A stretch of 64,000 nt of DNA from Microbacterium sp. VKM Ac-2870 (GTDB lineage: Bacteria; Actinomycetota; Actinomycetes; Actinomycetales; Microbacteriaceae), in contig NZ_JADKSH010000004.1 in assembly GCF_015350795.1 (NCBI RefSeq), forward strand, positions 1 through 64,000. Direction: 5' to 3'. Of the stretch, positions 1 to 8,303 are shown one piece after another. The position numbers were made by a program, and so were the translations under genes. Positions within the stretch are counted from its first letter, which is position 1. Each line of letters opens with the position of its first letter. The notes under the pieces are model-generated. The model was not told the DNA's origin. It was given only the letters and a program-made list of their open reading frames with translations, and did not search any database.

Positions 1-1
1 G

Positions 2-244
2 GTCGGATCGATGGGCCGAGTCGGCGCGGCCGGCCATAACGCGGCGATGGAATCGTTCTTCAGCCTGCTGCCGAAGAACGTCCTCAACCGGCGGTCCGGG
101 GACACCCGGGAGCAGCTCCGCATCGCCATCGTCACTTGGATCGAACGCACCTACCACCGACGCCGCCGCCAGAAGCGACTCCACGGTTTGACCCCCATCG
201 AGTACGAAGCAATCATGAACACCGACGTCGCCCTCGCGGCGTGA
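2..244 (+). pseudogene. IS3-family transposase (OrfB), C-terminal fragment
   Basis: This is the C-terminal end of an IS3-type DDE transposase; the reading frame is open to the left window edge, so the N-terminus is either outside the window or lost. The motif NAAMESFFSLL followed by KNVLNRR, and the closing stretch RLHGLTPIEYE, are typical of the end of the rve integrase core in IS3 OrfB proteins, including the final catalytic Glu region (MESF). About 80 residues are visible. Immediately downstream, the 3' end of an unrelated gene begins, so the element sits inside or beside a disrupted gene. Whether the element is intact to the left cannot be seen. Confidence 0.85.
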
Positions 245-278
245 CTACAACCCGTCACCTATCCGTGCGGCAGACCCG

Positions 279-437
279 AATGCCAGTGGGACTCCGGTCG
301 TGTACGTCGTCGCAGAAGGCGACACGGCAGCGGCGATCGAACAGCGTTTCGGTATCGACGGTATCGCCGAGCGGTACAACCGGTACCTCCAACCTGGTGA
401 GCGTCTCGACCTCACGCCGGGAGCCAAGCTCCCCTAG
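279..437 (+). pseudogene. Truncated 3' fragment of a LysM-like domain gene
   Basis: In the frame ending with TAG at 435-437 the DNA reads as a coherent protein tail without a plausible start: VVYVVAEGDT, then AIEQRFGI, then LQPGERLDLTPG. This is the pattern of a LysM cell-wall-binding domain (YxVxxGDT...IAxRFGI...L.PGxxL.L.PG). The frame runs back through the presumed IS end near 277 with no start codon, so the 5' part of the gene is missing, most simply because of the neighbouring IS3 element. The exact left limit is a guess. It is probably not expressed as a functional protein. Confidence 0.5.
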
Positions 438-456
438 TAAGCCGCATCTCCAACCT

Positions 457-1020
457 TTGGTTACGCATGCCTTTGTGTTTGTTGCTCTTCTCGCGGCAAC
501 CATTCTCGTTGCTCAAACTGTCGAGCAGAATGCCGCTCTCCTCATCATCCTGATTGCGGTTCCGGGCACGGTGATAATCCTCGTATCGTTAGGCTTGACG
601 ACTGGCGTGCTAAAGCAACGCACTCGGCATCGGATCGTGGTCGCCAAGAACCCTGGCGCAACGGTGGTTCCCGCAGAGTGGAGCAGCGCAGTCCTCGCTC
701 CCTTCTTGAAGAACGCGAGCGCCGTATCGTCGAATTATCGCGGATTTGGCGTAGAGATAGCTGCCAGCAAGGCGGGTGTGAGTCTTTGGCGGAGCCAAGG
801 GGTAAAGAATGTGGAGCTACTTGGAAATTTCGGCTGGTCGCAAGTCGACTCAATCGAGGAAGGAACCGTTGACGCCGTGATTGGGCGGCGCGTTGCTCCA
901 ACGATCAGGTTCAACCTACGGCACGGCGCAGACTCACCGTTCAAGGATCAGATTGAGCTCCTTATCCGCAAGATTCCTGTAGACGAAGCAGTCGCGGCGC
1001 TGCAGCAAGCGAGGACATAG
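457..1020 (+). CDS. Small membrane protein with two TM segments and a PH-like cytoplasmic domain
   Basis: Unrecognised protein of about 187 residues. Two hydrophobic helices lie near the N-terminus (AFVFVALLAATILVA and a second around LLIILIAVPGTVIILVSLGL), followed by a soluble domain with a beta-rich pattern (FGVEIAASKAGVSLWR, WSQVDSIEEGTV, PTIRFNLR) resembling bacterial PH-like membrane-associated domains. The start is uncertain: TTG at 457 and GTG at 475 both precede the first helix and neither has a clear ribosome site; the frame is open much further upstream across the IS scar. It follows directly behind the truncated LysM-like fragment and may have been its operon partner. Confidence 0.55.
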   Translation: MVTHAFVFVALLAATILVAQTVEQNAALLIILIAVPGTVIILVSLGLTTGVLKQRTRHRIVVAKNPGATVVPAEWSSAVLAPFLKNASAVSSNYRGFGVEIAASKAGVSLWRSQGVKNVELLGNFGWSQVDSIEEGTVDAVIGRRVAPTIRFNLRHGADSPFKDQIELLIRKIPVDEAVAALQQART

Positions 1021-1112
1021 CACCCTTGCGTTGCTGGACCGGATGGGGCCAGCCTTCTCCTGCTGGGCGTTCCTGCATCTCGCGCGCCCCGGCTGCGCTC
1101 ATGCGCGTCCGC

Positions 1113-1778
1113 TCACGACGGTCGCGGCGCAGCCCCGGGCGTGACGGAATAGAGGGTACGAACGACCTGTTCTGCCCCCGCCCCGTCGCGGGCAGCCACG
1201 AGGTCGCGAAGTCGCTGCCAGTTCTCTCTGCGCGGCGTCGCCTGCGCCCGCACACCCGACCAGCCCCGGAGGTTGCGCTGCGCCGCGATCGAGGTCTCGT
1301 GGATGATCGCCATGAAGACGACGTTGCCGGTAGCTCGGCACGCGACGACTCCCAACTCGGATGCCGCGGCGAACACCGCCGCGCCGTCACCGGCATCGAT
1401 GCCGGCGACGGCGGCATCGAGCGTCGCGACGAGTTCTGCGAGTTGATCATCCGAGCAGCGCGATAGTGCCAGATTCAACGCGTTGCCCAGGAAGTATGCC
1501 GAGAACTCTCCGGTGTCGCGGCGGAGGGCATCGTCGGGGGCCGTCACCTTCGTATGGCGCCCGACGGCGATCTCGACGAGCCCGAAGCGTTCCAGTCGCT
1601 GCAACGCTTCGCGCACCGGGGTTCGCGAAACGCCGAGTTGTCGCGCGAGTTCGACGTCGCGGAGCCGGTGTCCGGGCGGGAACCTGCCATCTACGATCGC
1701 CTCGCCGATGCGAGCGTAGATTTCGTCGCTCAGTATCATCCCGCTGGTGAGCTCAAGAGGGGAGAGGCCGTCACTCAT
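1113..1778 (-). CDS. GntR-family transcriptional regulator (FCD type)
   Basis: Predicted 221-residue repressor. The N-terminal winged helix is clear: LSDEIYARIGEAIVDGRFPPG, then LARQLGVSRTPVREALQRLE, which is the GntR recognition helix. The C-terminal half is alpha-helical and fits the FCD ligand-binding domain of the FadR subfamily. The chosen ATG at 1778 follows AGGGGAG almost directly, so an internal ATG a few codons in (MILSDEI) is an alternative. It is divergent from the short-chain dehydrogenase across 93 bases and may control it; the ligand is unknown. Confidence 0.85.
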   Translation of the reverse strand: MSDGLSPLELTSGMILSDEIYARIGEAIVDGRFPPGHRLRDVELARQLGVSRTPVREALQRLERFGLVEIAVGRHTKVTAPDDALRRDTGEFSAYFLGNALNLALSRCSDDQLAELVATLDAAVAGIDAGDGAAVFAAASELGVVACRATGNVVFMAIIHETSIAAQRNLRGWSGVRAQATPRRENWQRLRDLVAARDGAGAEQVVRTLYSVTPGAAPRPS

Positions 1779-1871
1779 CTCCCCTGAATGGTACGACGCG
1801 CTGCTCGGCCGCAACAGATACCCCGCGCTGCACCGCAGCCGGGCTACGGACGCCGCAGTAGCGTGGTCGTC

Positions 1872-2618
1872 ATGAGCGAATCCGCGCGCACCACCGTCGT
1901 CGTTTCGGGCGCAGGCACGGGAATCGGTCGCGCCACAGCCCTGCGGCTCGCCGCCGAGGGTCGCCACGTCACCCTGGTCGGGCGCCGGCGCGACAAGCTC
2001 GACGAGGTCGCCGCACACGATCAGCGCAGCTTCCTCGTGGTCGACGCCGACATCAGTACGCCCGAGGGCGCCCGACGGGTCGCGGATGCCGTGGACACGG
2101 CGGACCGCGCATGCGTGGGAGTGGTCGCGTCGGCGGGCGGCAACGCGCCGGCGGCATCCGACGGCTCCCTCGACGCCGTCCGTGACCACTGGCGCGCGAG
2201 TTTCGACCTCAACGTGATGACGGCGGTTCTGCTGGTCGAGGCGCTGCGGCCGGATCTCGAAGCCCACGCCGGACGCGTCGTCCTGCTCTCATCCGTGTCG
2301 GCCCTTCGCGGATCGCGCACCGGTGCCTATGGCGCCTCGAAAGCGGCTCTGCATGCGTGGATGTTCGACCTCGCTGCCCGACTCGGAAGATCGGGAGGCA
2401 CCGCCAACGTCGTCGCGCCGGGATTCATCCCCGGCACCGAGTTCTGGGCGGGCGTCTCCGACGAGGTCGTGCAGAACCGCATCGCGCAGACCCTGGTCGG
2501 CCGAGTCGGCAACGCCGACGAGATCGCCGGACTGATCACGTGGCTGCTCGGGCCGGATGCCGGTTGGATCAGCGCTCAAGTGATCTCACCCAATGGCGGC
2601 ATGGTTCTGGGGCGTTAA
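1872..2618 (+). CDS. Short-chain dehydrogenase/reductase (SDR)
   Basis: 248-residue classical SDR oxidoreductase. The Rossmann nucleotide-binding motif SGAGTGIGRA lies at about residues 10-19, ASAGG replaces the usual NNAG, and the catalytic Ser (SSVSALRGS) and YGASK tetrad are present. VGRRR after the second strand suggests NADP(H) preference. The start ATG at 1872 was chosen because the conserved fold begins eight residues later; the frame is open upstream without homology. It is divergent from the GntR regulator, the usual arrangement for a small catabolic unit. The substrate cannot be told. Confidence 0.88.
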   Translation: MSESARTTVVVSGAGTGIGRATALRLAAEGRHVTLVGRRRDKLDEVAAHDQRSFLVVDADISTPEGARRVADAVDTADRACVGVVASAGGNAPAASDGSLDAVRDHWRASFDLNVMTAVLLVEALRPDLEAHAGRVVLLSSVSALRGSRTGAYGASKAALHAWMFDLAARLGRSGGTANVVAPGFIPGTEFWAGVSDEVVQNRIAQTLVGRVGNADEIAGLITWLLGPDAGWISAQVISPNGGMVLGR

Positions 2619-2639
2619 TGCCTCGTCCCCGCGCGTCAC

Positions 2640-2653
2640 GGGACCTTGGTCCC
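2640..2653. promoter_or_regulatory. Perfect 14-bp palindrome resembling a DevR/DosR box
   Basis: GGGACCTTGGTCCC is a perfect dyad without a loop. It resembles the DevR/DosR recognition sequence (GGGAC...GTCCC core) known from mycobacteria. A DevR-like regulator is encoded at 5324-6016. The site lies between the 3' ends of the SDR and the universal stress gene, so no downstream promoter is obvious. Related half-sites (GGACCTT) occur in the promoter region near 3650. Confidence 0.35.
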
Positions 2654-2795
2654 TACCTCACCGTTTTTATTCGGGGGTAGCCTGCGCTCTACGGGTCGCA
2701 CCCGGACAGCCGCGAAAGATCGAAGACTCACCTCCGAGATCAGGCACCGTAGCTTTGCCGCGTCGCATGCATTGCGCGGGATGGCTGATGTGGCA

Positions 2796-2827
2796 GAGGC
2801 GGTACCCCGGGGGGAGGGTACCGCCTC
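2796..2827 (-). terminator. Stem-loop terminator for the universal stress protein gene
   Basis: A perfect 12-bp inverted repeat (GAGGCGGTACCC at 2796-2807 with GGGTACCGCCTC at 2816-2827) encloses an 8-base loop and ends four bases past the stop of the minus-strand stress gene. There is no strong U tract, as is common in GC-rich actinobacteria. Confidence 0.7.
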
Positions 2828-2831
2828 GACC

Positions 2832-3587
2832 TCATCGCCGCGCGATGAGAACAGGGGCATTGATGTTGATGAGAACATCGTGCATCACCGAGCCGAAAGG
2901 GTACGTCGGAGGACGGCCGCCGGGGCCGAGCACGAGCAGGGCAGCGTTTCGAGACGCGTCGAGCAGCGCCTGCGCTGCCGGGCGTGAGGTTGTTCGAGCG
3001 CTCACCACGAGACTCGGCCAACGATGCGTCGCCGCCAGCGATGCGCGCAGCAGCACGGATTCGGTGGTCCTCAGTGCTGGCGGCGCTCGGGTGCCGCGGG
3101 TGGAGTGGATCAGATGCAACGGGTCTGCGCGTGCGGTCGCCTCGTCTGATGCCGCCCGAGCGATGACGGCGATGGTCTCGCCACGGTCTACCCCCGCGAC
3201 GACCCCTGAGCGGAACCGCAGGTCGACGTTAGGGACGACGGCGACGCTGCACGGAACGGCGCCCGCGATCTGGATGCCGCGCGACCCGAACACCCGGGCG
3301 TGGATGAACCCGCTCTTGTCGGTGCCGAGGACGAGGACATCGTCGTCCCGCACGAAGTCCGCCAGAGTATGCGGCACCGGGCCGTGGAGGATGAGCGTGT
3401 CGTCGTCGGCGAAAGATGGATCGGCGGCGGCGGCGGCGGCGGGGGCGTGCGGGGTCGCGGAATCTTCATCGTCGACGTGCACGAAGAGCAGGAACGCGCG
3501 GGCCGCGACGGCGTGGTCGGTCGCCCACAGCCGCACGGCATCTGTGGGACGAACGCCGCTGACGGCGATGATGTAGCGCGCGGGCAC
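2832..3587 (-). CDS. Universal stress protein (UspA family)
   Basis: About 251 residues, long enough for tandem Usp folds. The C-terminal half carries LLVLGPGGRPP and FGSVMHDVLININAPVLIARR, corresponding to the G-2x-G-9x-G(S/T) ATP-binding motif and last strand of UspA. The N-terminal half begins RYIIAVSGVRP and has the DVLVLGTD strand but less of the motif. A run of about seven alanines near residue 55 is encoded by a GCC repeat. GTG at 3587 is preferred because CAGGAG sits five bases upstream; GTG 3593 is the in-frame alternative. It is divergent from the DevS-like kinase; in mycobacteria Usp genes are classic DosR-regulon members, which suggests co-regulation. Confidence 0.85.
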   Translation of the reverse strand: MPARYIIAVSGVRPTDAVRLWATDHAVAARAFLLFVHVDDEDSATPHAPAAAAAADPSFADDDTLILHGPVPHTLADFVRDDDVLVLGTDKSGFIHARVFGSRGIQIAGAVPCSVAVVPNVDLRFRSGVVAGVDRGETIAVIARAASDEATARADPLHLIHSTRGTRAPPALRTTESVLLRASLAATHRWPSLVVSARTTSRPAAQALLDASRNAALLVLGPGGRPPTYPFGSVMHDVLININAPVLIARR

Positions 3588-3645
3588 TGCCACTCCTGCC
3601 GTCGAATGCTATCCATGCTCCTCTCTGCGCGCTCGGACACCAGTG

Positions 3646-3680
3646 CCGAAGGTCCTTGCCGAGGACATCCGCGTTAGACT
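3646..3680 (+). promoter_or_regulatory. Candidate promoter and DevR-like site for the sensor kinase operon
   Basis: TAGACT at 3675-3680 is a good actinobacterial -10 hexamer about 30 bases before the kinase start codon. Where the -35 should lie, the sequence GGTCCTTGCCGAGGAC (3651-3666) contains an interrupted dyad and, on the opposite strand, the half-site GGACCTT shared with the palindrome at 2640. Activators of the DevR class bind over the -35, so autoregulation is plausible but inferred. Confidence 0.35.
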
Positions 3681-3710
3681 CCCGGCAATGACGCTCTGAG
3701 AGAGGGAGCG

Positions 3711-5327
3711 ATGGATGACGACTCTCTCCGGTTTACCGACGCGGCACGGTCGGAGCTCGAGAACTCGATAGGGGATCTCGCCGAGCGAGCCCGCAACCCT
3801 CTTGACGCCCGGCAGAGGCTCCGCGACCTCTTGGACGCAACACGCAGTGTCGCCGCCGGTCTGGAGCTTGAGCAGGTTCTTCGCGACGTCGTCGAAGCTG
3901 CCGTGACTCTCGTCCATGCCGACTATGCGGCGTTGGGTGTGCTCGGCGGCGACGGGCTCGTGGAGCGGCTCATCGACAGCAGGGGTGCAGCTCGGGTTCC
4001 CGAAACGGGCGCGGATCAGCCCTTCGGCGGTTCCGTTCCGGGTACCTCCACCATGGGGATGACTCTCGGCGTACCCATCCGAACTCGGGACGGGATCTTC
4101 GCACACCTCTACGTCGCCAACCGCGCTCGCGGACCGTTCGACGTGCAGGACGAGGAACTCATCACCGCGCTGGCCGCAACGGCGGCGGTCGCGATCGACC
4201 ATGCGCGCCTCTATGCAGAATCTCAGCGTAGCGGGCAGCTCAGCATCGCTTTGAGCGAGGTGACCGCGGCTCTCCTGTCCCCTGACACCGGCGACATCTT
4301 CGGTGTCGTCGCAGAGCACATCGCTTCACTCGTCGGTGCAGATCAGGTCGTCATCGTCGTTCCGGGTGCATCTGCAGGAGAGCATCGGATCGATACGGCA
4401 CGAGGCATCGGAGCCGAGCTGATCGAGGGCACCACCGTGCCGGGGCACGGATCCGTCGTCTCCGCAGCTCTCACCGGTGCCGTCGTCACGTCGGACGAGC
4501 GGCTGCGCGCCCCCTGGCTGGCAGATGAGCTGGCGGACGGATCGACGGTCGCGGCTCCTTTGACGGTGTCCGGAACCGTCGCGGGCGCCCTGTGCGTGAC
4601 CCGCGCTGCGGGCAGTGCGATGTTCTCTCCGATCGACCTCGCGACCGTCGCCGAGTTCGCGAGCCAAGCAGGTCTTGCCATCGCCCTGGCCTGGGCGCGG
4701 GTCGACCGGCACCGACTCGACGTGATCGAGGATCGCGCGCGCATCGCTCGCGATCTCCACGACCATGTCATCCAGCGATTGTTCGGCACGGGGCTCGGAT
4801 TGCAGGCGCTGGCGATGCAGGCCCCGCAACATGCCCGCGCCATCGACACCCACATCAACGAGATCGACGCTGCGATCGCTGACATCCGGACCGCGATCTT
4901 CACGCTCCGGCCTTCGAGTTCTGAATCGGCGCGGCGTCGTCTGCTGGATGTCGTCGCGGAGATGACCTCCATCCTTCTGCCCGCGCCGCGCATATCTTTC
5001 GCGGGGCCTGTGGATCTGATCGTGACCGGCGGTCTCGCAGATGACGTCGTCGCCGTGGTGCGCGAGTCGCTCGTCAACGTGGCGCGCCACGCCCGAGCCG
5101 ACACCGCCGATGTGGATATCACCGTCAGCTCGTCTGGAGTGATCGTCACCGTCGACGACGATGGCATCGGTCTCCCGTCGCAGCTCTCACGGGCGAGCGG
5201 AACCGCAAATCTGGCCGCGCGCGCCCGCGCGCTCGGGGGGCGCTTTGCTCTCGAGTCGCGAACCTCCGGCGGAACCCGCGCACGGTGGTGCGTCCCCTTG
5301 CAACCGACGACGGGAGTGGCGCGATGA
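3711..5327 (+). CDS. DevS/DosS-like GAF sensor histidine kinase
   Basis: 538-residue cytoplasmic sensor kinase. Two GAF domains (about 52-168 and 175-330) are followed by a HisKA_3 dimerisation domain with the phospho-acceptor His350 in DLHDHVIQRL, and a HATPase domain with the N-box NVARHARA and G-box DDGIGLP. This is the architecture of mycobacterial DevS/DosS and the NarX class. The first GAF is short: the segment where DevS carries its proximal haem His reads PGTSTMGMTLGVP here, with no histidine, so haem-based gas sensing is doubtful. The gene overlaps the response regulator by ATGA, so the pair is translationally coupled. Confidence 0.9.
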   Translation: MDDDSLRFTDAARSELENSIGDLAERARNPLDARQRLRDLLDATRSVAAGLELEQVLRDVVEAAVTLVHADYAALGVLGGDGLVERLIDSRGAARVPETGADQPFGGSVPGTSTMGMTLGVPIRTRDGIFAHLYVANRARGPFDVQDEELITALAATAAVAIDHARLYAESQRSGQLSIALSEVTAALLSPDTGDIFGVVAEHIASLVGADQVVIVVPGASAGEHRIDTARGIGAELIEGTTVPGHGSVVSAALTGAVVTSDERLRAPWLADELADGSTVAAPLTVSGTVAGALCVTRAAGSAMFSPIDLATVAEFASQAGLAIALAWARVDRHRLDVIEDRARIARDLHDHVIQRLFGTGLGLQALAMQAPQHARAIDTHINEIDAAIADIRTAIFTLRPSSSESARRRLLDVVAEMTSILLPAPRISFAGPVDLIVTGGLADDVVAVVRESLVNVARHARADTADVDITVSSSGVIVTVDDDGIGLPSQLSRASGTANLAARARALGGRFALESRTSGGTRARWCVPLQPTTGVAR

Positions 5328-6016
5328 TCCGGGTGTTCCTCGTCGACGACCATGAACTGGTCCGACGCGGCATCGCCCAGCTCATCGATTTCGCGCCCGA
5401 CATCGAGATCGTCGGTGAGGCCGACTCTGTCCGCGGTGCCCTCGATCGCGTCGCCGCGACGATGCCGGACATCGTTGTGCTGGACGTGCAGCTTCCCGAC
5501 GGCAGCGGTATCGACCTGTGCCGCAGCATCCGCTCCGCTCATCCGGGGATCCGTTGTCTCATGCTGACCGGGTTCGACGACGACACCGCGAGCGTCGCGG
5601 CTGTGATCGCGGGCTCGTCGGGGTACGTGATGAAGAACATTCGCGGACGGAGTCTCATCGAGGGGATCCGCAGGGTCGCGCGGGGCGAGACCCTGATGCA
5701 TCAACGTGTGGTCGACCACGTGCGGTCATCGCTCACCAGCCAGGTGGAAGCGCCCTTGCCGGCATCCGTCGAGTTCACACTCCGGGAACGACAGGCGCTC
5801 AGCCTCATCACCGAAGGGCTGACGAATCGTCAGATCGGTGAACGCCTCGGCCTCGCGGAGAAGACCGTCAAGAACTACGTCTCCGGATTGCTCGCCAAGC
5901 TGGGCATGGAGCGGCGCACCCAGGTCGCCGCCTACGGCGCCACGGCGAAGGTGCGCAGCACGGATGCGCAGGAGCGTGTCCGATCGGACCATCGGCCTCC
6001 CAGGAAGCGCGAGTAG
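5324..6016 (+). CDS. DevR/NarL-family response regulator
   Basis: 230-residue partner of the upstream kinase, starting inside its stop (ATGA). Receiver domain with acidic pair Asp8-Asp9 (VDDHE), phospho-acceptor Asp54 in VVLDVQLPDG, the Thr region MLTGFDD and the Lys of VMKN. The LuxR-type helix-turn-helix follows (FTLRERQALSLI, LTNRQIGERLGLAEKTVKNY), with the KTVKNYVSGLLAKLGM recognition helix very close to mycobacterial DevR/DosR. The C-terminal 20 residues are basic and unstructured. Likely targets are itself, the stress gene and the downstream glycan cassette. Confidence 0.92.
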   Translation: MIRVFLVDDHELVRRGIAQLIDFAPDIEIVGEADSVRGALDRVAATMPDIVVLDVQLPDGSGIDLCRSIRSAHPGIRCLMLTGFDDDTASVAAVIAGSSGYVMKNIRGRSLIEGIRRVARGETLMHQRVVDHVRSSLTSQVEAPLPASVEFTLRERQALSLITEGLTNRQIGERLGLAEKTVKNYVSGLLAKLGMERRTQVAAYGATAKVRSTDAQERVRSDHRPPRKRE

Positions 6017-6162
6017 TGTTGCCGCCACAGCGCTCGGAGTGCTCCTCTGGGCGTGGACCGGAATGCGCCGACGGCGCCGCGTTTCCACGGGGGATGCCAT
6101 CGGCAGACGTCTCGCAACCTGTCCGGGCCCCTGGCGCGGAATGATCGAGGATCGCGGACGCC

Positions 6163-7293
6163 ATGACTCGCTATGGACTACTCAGCACATTCCCGCCGAC
6201 CCGCTGCGGACTGGCCACGTTCACAGAGGCTCTGGCCACGGCGCTGGCAGCGGGTCCCGGAGACACCGCCGACGTCGTTCGCGTCCTGGACGAGGAGGAT
6301 GCCGCGGCCTCCCGCACACCTTCTCTCTTCGTCGCGGATCACCTCGTCTCGGGAGACCGCGAGAGCGCGGCCCATTCCGCCATCACGCTCAACGGTTGCG
6401 ATGTCGTCATCGTGCAGCATGAGTACGGCATCTACGGTGGGCGCGATGGCGCGGACGTGGTCGCGCTCCTGTCGGCGCTGAACGTGCCGGCGATCGTGGT
6501 CTTGCATACCGTGCTGGCTGCGCCGACGCCACACCAACGACGGATACTCACCGAGGTATGTGCGCGAGCGACGCGGGTCGTCGTCATGACATCCGCTGCC
6601 CGCGCTGAGTTAACGCGCACCTATGGAATCTCCGCAGCCCACATCGAAGTGATTCCGCACGGCGCGGCTGCCTCGGCGACAGCTGTCAGCACTCCCGGCA
6701 GGAGGAGAAGGATCCTGACCTGGGGCTTGATCTCGCCGGGCAAGGGCATCGAGTGGGGCATAGAGGCGTTGGCCCAGCTAGCCGATATCCACCCTCCTGT
6801 GGAATACGTCATCGCGGGTGCGACGCATCCGAAGGTGCTCGCACGATTCGGTGAAACGTATCGGACGGGTCTCGTCGATCTGAGCGTGAAGCTCGGCGTC
6901 TCTTCCGCGGTGCATCTCGAGGGAAGGTATCTCGATAGCCACGAACTCGCGGCGCTCGTGGCTTCCGCCGACGTCGTGCTGCTGCCCTACGACTCGCGGG
7001 AGCAGGCGACGTCCGGTGTGCTGGTGGAAGCACTTGCGGCGGGCGTCCCTGTCGTCGCGACGGGGTTCCCCCATGCTGTCGAGCTGTTGACGGGAGGCGC
7101 GGGTCTCGTCGTTCCGCACGAGGATCCCCCCGCGATCGCGGCCGCGCTTCGTGCGATCCTCACGAGCGAGGACGTGGTGCGGCGCATGCGGGAAGCGGCG
7201 TTGCGTCAAGCGGCTGAGACCAGTTGGCCGGCCGTCGCCGATCGCTATCGTCTGCTGAGCGTCGCGCTGCAGGCGACGGCGGCGGTGGCGTGA
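6163..7293 (+). CDS. GT4-family glycosyltransferase (mannosyltransferase-like)
   Basis: 376-residue GT-B fold enzyme. The N-terminal half starts YGLLSTFPPTRCGLATFT and contains VQHEYGIYGG; the C-terminal half carries WGLISPGKGIEWGIEAL, the nucleotide-sugar strand YVIAGATHP and the acceptor/donor motif LLPYDSREQATSGVLVEALAAGVPVVAT, matching the E-x7-E region of GT4. It heads a coupled three-gene cassette with a glycosidase-like protein and a GH130 protein. GDP-mannose or a similar donor is typical of the family, but the substrate cannot be assigned. The start is the ATG 13 codons before the first conserved strand ends; a gap of 146 bases separates it from the regulator. Confidence 0.87.
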   Translation: MTRYGLLSTFPPTRCGLATFTEALATALAAGPGDTADVVRVLDEEDAAASRTPSLFVADHLVSGDRESAAHSAITLNGCDVVIVQHEYGIYGGRDGADVVALLSALNVPAIVVLHTVLAAPTPHQRRILTEVCARATRVVVMTSAARAELTRTYGISAAHIEVIPHGAAASATAVSTPGRRRRILTWGLISPGKGIEWGIEALAQLADIHPPVEYVIAGATHPKVLARFGETYRTGLVDLSVKLGVSSAVHLEGRYLDSHELAALVASADVVLLPYDSREQATSGVLVEALAAGVPVVATGFPHAVELLTGGAGLVVPHEDPPAIAAALRAILTSEDVVRRMREAALRQAAETSWPAVADRYRLLSVALQATAAVA

Positions 7294-8303
7294 ACGCCCC
7301 CGCGAGGTTCGATCATCTGATCTCGCTCACCGATCACCGGGGAGTGTTCGAGCACGCGCTCCACGCCACGCCGCGCCGCGAGCACGGCTACTGCGTAGAC
7401 GATGTCGCACGTGCACTCATCGTCGTCGTCCGCGACCCCGATCAGGGCGCTGATCTCGCCGGTCACGCCGATACGTACCTGCGTTTCCTCGAGAACGCGA
7501 TCGGGGAGGACGGACTCGTCCGAAACCGGATGGACGAACACGGCGAGTGGTCGGAGGAGCCGAGGATGGGCGACTGGTGGGGACGCCTGCTCTGGGCGCT
7601 CGGCACGGCTGCGTCACACGCGCCGCAGCCGGCGGTGCGTCTGCGTGCCCGCCGTGCCTTCTCCCGCGCCGCCGACAGACGACCCGCCGATCTCCGCACG
7701 GCGGTCTTCGCGGCTCTTGGAGCTGTACACATCGCCTACGAGCATCCGACGGACGCCGCGGCCTGGCGTCTCGTGGCCGATCTCGTCCGCGCCGTGCCCT
7801 CCACGGGCACGGCCGCGTGGCCATGGCCCGAGCCGCGACTGACCTACGCCAATGCGGCGATCGCCGAGGCTCTGATGGTCTCGGGCGCCCTTCTCCGAGA
7901 CGCACCGGCGGTGGAGCGGGGCCTCGAGCTGTTGACGTTTCTGATGAGCGTCGAAACATCGAACGGGCGACTCTCCGTCACCGGGTCACACGGACGTGGA
8001 CCGGGAGAGGAAGGCCCGATGTTCGACCAGCAACCGATCGAGGTCGCCGCGATCGCCGATGCGTGCGCTCGCGCCTACACCCTGACGCGTGACCCGCGTT
8101 GGCGCGAGGGGGTCGGGCTGGCGTGGAGCTGGTTCATCGGAGTGAATGACGGCAACACCGTCATGATCGATCATGAGACCGGGGCGGGGTTCGACGGATT
8201 GGAGAGGGACGGACGTAACGAGAACCGGGGGGCGGAGTCGACGATTGCGGCGTTGAGCACCTATCAGCACGCCCGCAGACTCGGGATGTCGAGCTCGACA
8301 TGA
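7290..8303 (+). CDS. Six-hairpin glycosidase-like protein
   Basis: 337 residues, all helical in character with repeated Trp/Ala-rich helices (WWGRLLWALGTAASHAPQ, YANAAIAEALMVSGALL, FDQQPIEVAAIADACARAY), as in alpha/alpha six-hairpin glycosidases. GYCVDDVARAL and ENRGAESTIAAL are conserved in the uncharacterised actinobacterial/cyanobacterial proteins that accompany GT4 enzymes. The GTG start overlaps the glycosyltransferase stop (GTGA) and the gene ends in ATGA with the next, so all three proteins should be made together. A role in making or trimming a mannose-containing storage or signal glycan is inference. Confidence 0.7.
   Translation: MNAPARFDHLISLTDHRGVFEHALHATPRREHGYCVDDVARALIVVVRDPDQGADLAGHADTYLRFLENAIGEDGLVRNRMDEHGEWSEEPRMGDWWGRLLWALGTAASHAPQPAVRLRARRAFSRAADRRPADLRTAVFAALGAVHIAYEHPTDAAAWRLVADLVRAVPSTGTAAWPWPEPRLTYANAAIAEALMVSGALLRDAPAVERGLELLTFLMSVETSNGRLSVTGSHGRGPGEEGPMFDQQPIEVAAIADACARAYTLTRDPRWREGVGLAWSWFIGVNDGNTVMIDHETGAGFDGLERDGRNENRGAESTIAALSTYQHARRLGMSSST

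Noticed and set aside
6110..6150. DevR-like site before the glycosyltransferase (GGGCCCCTGG)
   Set aside because: It is not palindromic and matches the 2640 site poorly; calling it would be wishful.
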